From assembly GCA_946902875.1 (NCBI GenBank), contig OX336359.1, forward strand, positions 2,914,001-2,978,000: a stretch of 64,000 nt of DNA. Direction: 5' to 3'. Under the pieces are notes generated by a model. It saw only the letters and a program-made list of their open reading frames with translations. It did not search any database and was not told the origin of the DNA. The stretch comes from Nematopogon swammerdamellus. Its lineage: Eukaryota; Arthropoda; Insecta; Lepidoptera; Adelidae. This document shows positions 62,522 to 64,000 of the stretch, piece by piece. Numbering within the stretch: position 1 is the first letter of the stretch; every line of letters starts with the position of its first letter. A program made the translations under genes and the position numbers.

Positions 62522-62545
62522 CGGCCGGTGCACGGTCATCTTGAT
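62408..62545 (-). CDS. PDZ-domain protein, penultimate coding exon
   Basis: Acceptor GGTTGTCGCAG|ATCAAG and donor GAGATT|GTGAGT. It encodes 46 residues: IKMTVHRPEVVQYREVEAEL, ARKPGKGLGLCVMNRSPP, then PGSYISEI. KGLGLCV is the carboxylate-binding GLGF loop of the PDZ domain, followed by strands bB-bC. Only this copy of the triplicated exon has a proper acceptor and the sequence upstream of EVVQYREVE; the other two begin inside a SINE B-box. Upstream exons lie beyond what I could find before the window end. Confidence 0.8.
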
Positions 62546-62655
62546 CTGCGACAACCGAAGACATTACAAAAAATCACATAAGGCTATATTTATTCGCAGC
62601 TCTGCTACGGTACCCTAAAAACCCGTAATACAGGTTGGACCAATAGTCTCTTAAC

Positions 62656-62797
62656 TTAGGCCCACTTGCACCAACACGAATTGAACGATATAAACCAGTT
62701 TAACTCGTTAAGCTAGTACCCGTTGACTGTGGGAACCGCGTTTAAATCCACAACTCGCTACTTAACTCTAAATTCGTGTTGGCGCAATCGGGCCTTA
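62656..62797. mobile_element. MITE-6, second copy
   Basis: TTAGGCCCACTTGCACCAAC and GTTGGCGCAATCGGGCCTTA, with the interior TAAACCAGTTTAACTCGTTA as at 56007-56147. Confidence 0.8.
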
Positions 62798-63070
62798 GTC
62801 TCTTTATGGTACCTATTTAGTAACTTTAGTCTCTTGTATGGAAGGAAAACATTTGCAATGAAATGCAAAACATGTCGACGAATACTTTTTAGGCGGTAAT
62901 GGAAAATTTCAGGTCCAGGTTACAGAGAGTATAAAAACAATCAAGGTTCACACTTACATGATGTAATATTTAAAAAATAAACCCCTATTTTATGTAATTT
63001 TATATGCAACTAGCTGAGCCCGCGGCTCCGCTCGCGTGAAATTCGTATTCCAAAGAAGAATGTAAGTAAC
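62798..63070. other. No gene; dispersed repeat at the end
   Basis: AT-rich, then CTAGCTGAGCCCGCGGCTCC and GCTCGCGTGAAATTCGTATT (63010-63050), the GTGAAATTCG repeat seen at 5073-6002. Confidence 0.5.
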
Positions 63071-63074
63071 TAAG

Positions 63075-63300
63075 GGCGAGGCCGAAGGCCGAGCTGCGTT
63101 CAGGTAATCGATAAACCTTCTTAAAGAAAGTAACTAACTAAGGGCGAGGCCGAAGGCCGAGCTGCTTTCAGGTAAACTATAAACCTTTCTCAAATAAAGG
63201 AAGTAAGTAAGGGCGAGGCCGAAGGCCGAGCTGCGTTCAGGAAGAAGCTAAACCATCTTGAAGAAAGTAAGTAACTAAGTGCGAGGCCGAAGGCCGAGCT
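63075..63300 (+). repeat. 68-70-bp tandem array, four units
   Basis: GGCGAGGCCGAAGGCCGAGC occurs at 63075, 63143 and 63212, with a GTGCGAG variant at about 63280, separated by GCGTTCAGGTAA and AAAGTAAGTAA-type spacers. The complement (CTTCGGGCCTCGCCCTT) follows near 63343. The same core forms the hairpin at 51971-52003, and the window ends in its complement (CTCGGCCTT). Confidence 0.85.
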
Positions 63301-63429
63301 GCGTTCAGGTAAACCAAAAACCCTCTTCCGCCTTCGGGCCTCGCCCTTAAAGACTTCCTTTCTTCGATAGAATATAATATCGTTTATTCAATCTATTTAT
63401 TTCATAAAAATAAAAAAGTAATATTAATA

Positions 63430-63905
63430 ACTAAAGAATTAAACCTACCTAACAAACATTAAAATAACTATCAAAACGGGCATTTTCAAATGTTCTTAGA
63501 GCACTTGCGGCATTACCCCGCTGGATGGCAAGGATAACCCTTTGAATGAAGTACAAGCCCTTGATGGCGGGACACCAGTTGCGTCAACCAGCTCAAGCCT
63601 CTTTTGGCTTCACTGCTCCATGGACCGAGGGTTTCAACCGCAAAAGCAACAAATTCGAAATCTTGAATTATATTTCTATATTTGCTGCGTTTGAGGCTCT
63701 CCGCCCCAGCCTCGGCCGCGCCAGCCGCTCTTGAAGATGTCCTAACGTGACTTGGAGCCAATGTGAGAACAAAAGTGGCGTCCCACATCAAAGAACTACC
63801 CTTAGTCCATGGCACTAAGGTGATAGCATCGGGCCTCTTGCTATCCAGCCGGGAATAACCGCGAGGTTCTAGGATGCACGGTATATTTGCCGTTAGAAGC
63901 GTGGA
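63430..63905 (-). pseudogene. RLE retrotransposon endonuclease fragment and 3' UTR
   Basis: The minus strand reads ANIPCILEPRGYSRLDSKRP then DAITLVPWTKGSSLMWDATF and FEFVAFAVETLGPWSSEAK. These are the LEPPG, KRPD...WDAT and FVAFAVET blocks of the copy at 12817-13545. The KRPD and D residues are kept, but a frame change after SSEAK breaks the end. The 3' UTR (GTTATTTTAATGTTTGTTAG) runs to about 63430. Confidence 0.7.
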
Positions 63906-64000
63906 CTTTATAATAAAATTTAAATTAAATTAACTCAATCTTAATATTAATTAACTTTATTCGAGATGGTTTAGCTTCTTCCTGAACACAGCTCGGCCTT
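63906..64000. other. Window end; nothing recognised
   Basis: AT-rich, ending in AACACAGCTCGGCCTT, the complement of the 63075 array core. Confidence 0.4.

Noticed and set aside
61835..62618. Plus-strand 95- and 162-codon open frames
   Set aside because: Antisense shadows of the triplicated PDZ exon and SINE-B head.

Overview
The window is eukaryotic nuclear DNA, most likely from a moth or butterfly. The inference rests on AT-rich sequence with short host exons separated by long introns, GT-AG splice signals, and very dense short interspersed elements, MITEs and 5'-truncated LINE tails of kinds I associate with Lepidoptera. No species can be named from the sequence. Most long open frames are by-products of repeats. 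The element names used here (SINE-A, SINE-B, SINE-C, MITE-1 and so on) are mine.

Host genes. (1) A plus-strand multi-exon gene occupies about 35.1-49.0 kb: a TATA box with a non-coding first exon (35139-35267), two near-identical alternative start exons (38061-38215 and 38591-38745), a 72-nt Cys-rich exon (44360-44431), a 232-nt exon (47271-47502) and a long terminal exon (47885-48958). All phases agree and give about 469 aa of unknown function. (2) An intronless cytochrome c oxidase subunit 6B-like gene (40236-40466) lies in an intron of gene 1. (3) The C-terminal PDZ domain of a minus-strand scaffold gene is encoded by exons 62408-62545 and 61160-61330; part of the first exon is present three times because a unit joining it to a SINE head was duplicated. 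A weak candidate first coding exon is at 27343-27457.

Mobile DNA. A frameshifted non-LTR retrotransposon with reverse transcriptase and a restriction-like endonuclease lies at 12.6-15.5 kb (minus). Fragments of the same broad type are at 21.2 kb and 63.5-63.9 kb. The 21.2 kb copy is split by a 2.78-kb DNA transposon with 36-bp terminal inverted repeats (21505-24284). Other LINE remnants, hAT-like elements with 8-bp target duplications, fold-back palindromes and MITE families fill the rest.

SINEs. About 25 SINE-A copies share a body and poly-A tail but carry different 5' modules: a tRNA-like segment fused to a 5S-rRNA-like promoter, or an unrelated head also found in SINE-C. SINE-B has a tRNA-Ser-like head. 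SINE-A and SINE-B share a short central domain although their heads and tails differ, so they form a modular superfamily.

Tandem repeats. There is a 177-bp satellite with a 354-bp higher-order period (20106-21034), a 47-bp array (28804-29314), a 115-117-bp array with a decayed coding look (41060-41950), a 7-bp array (12380-12517) and a 68-70-bp array (63075-63300).
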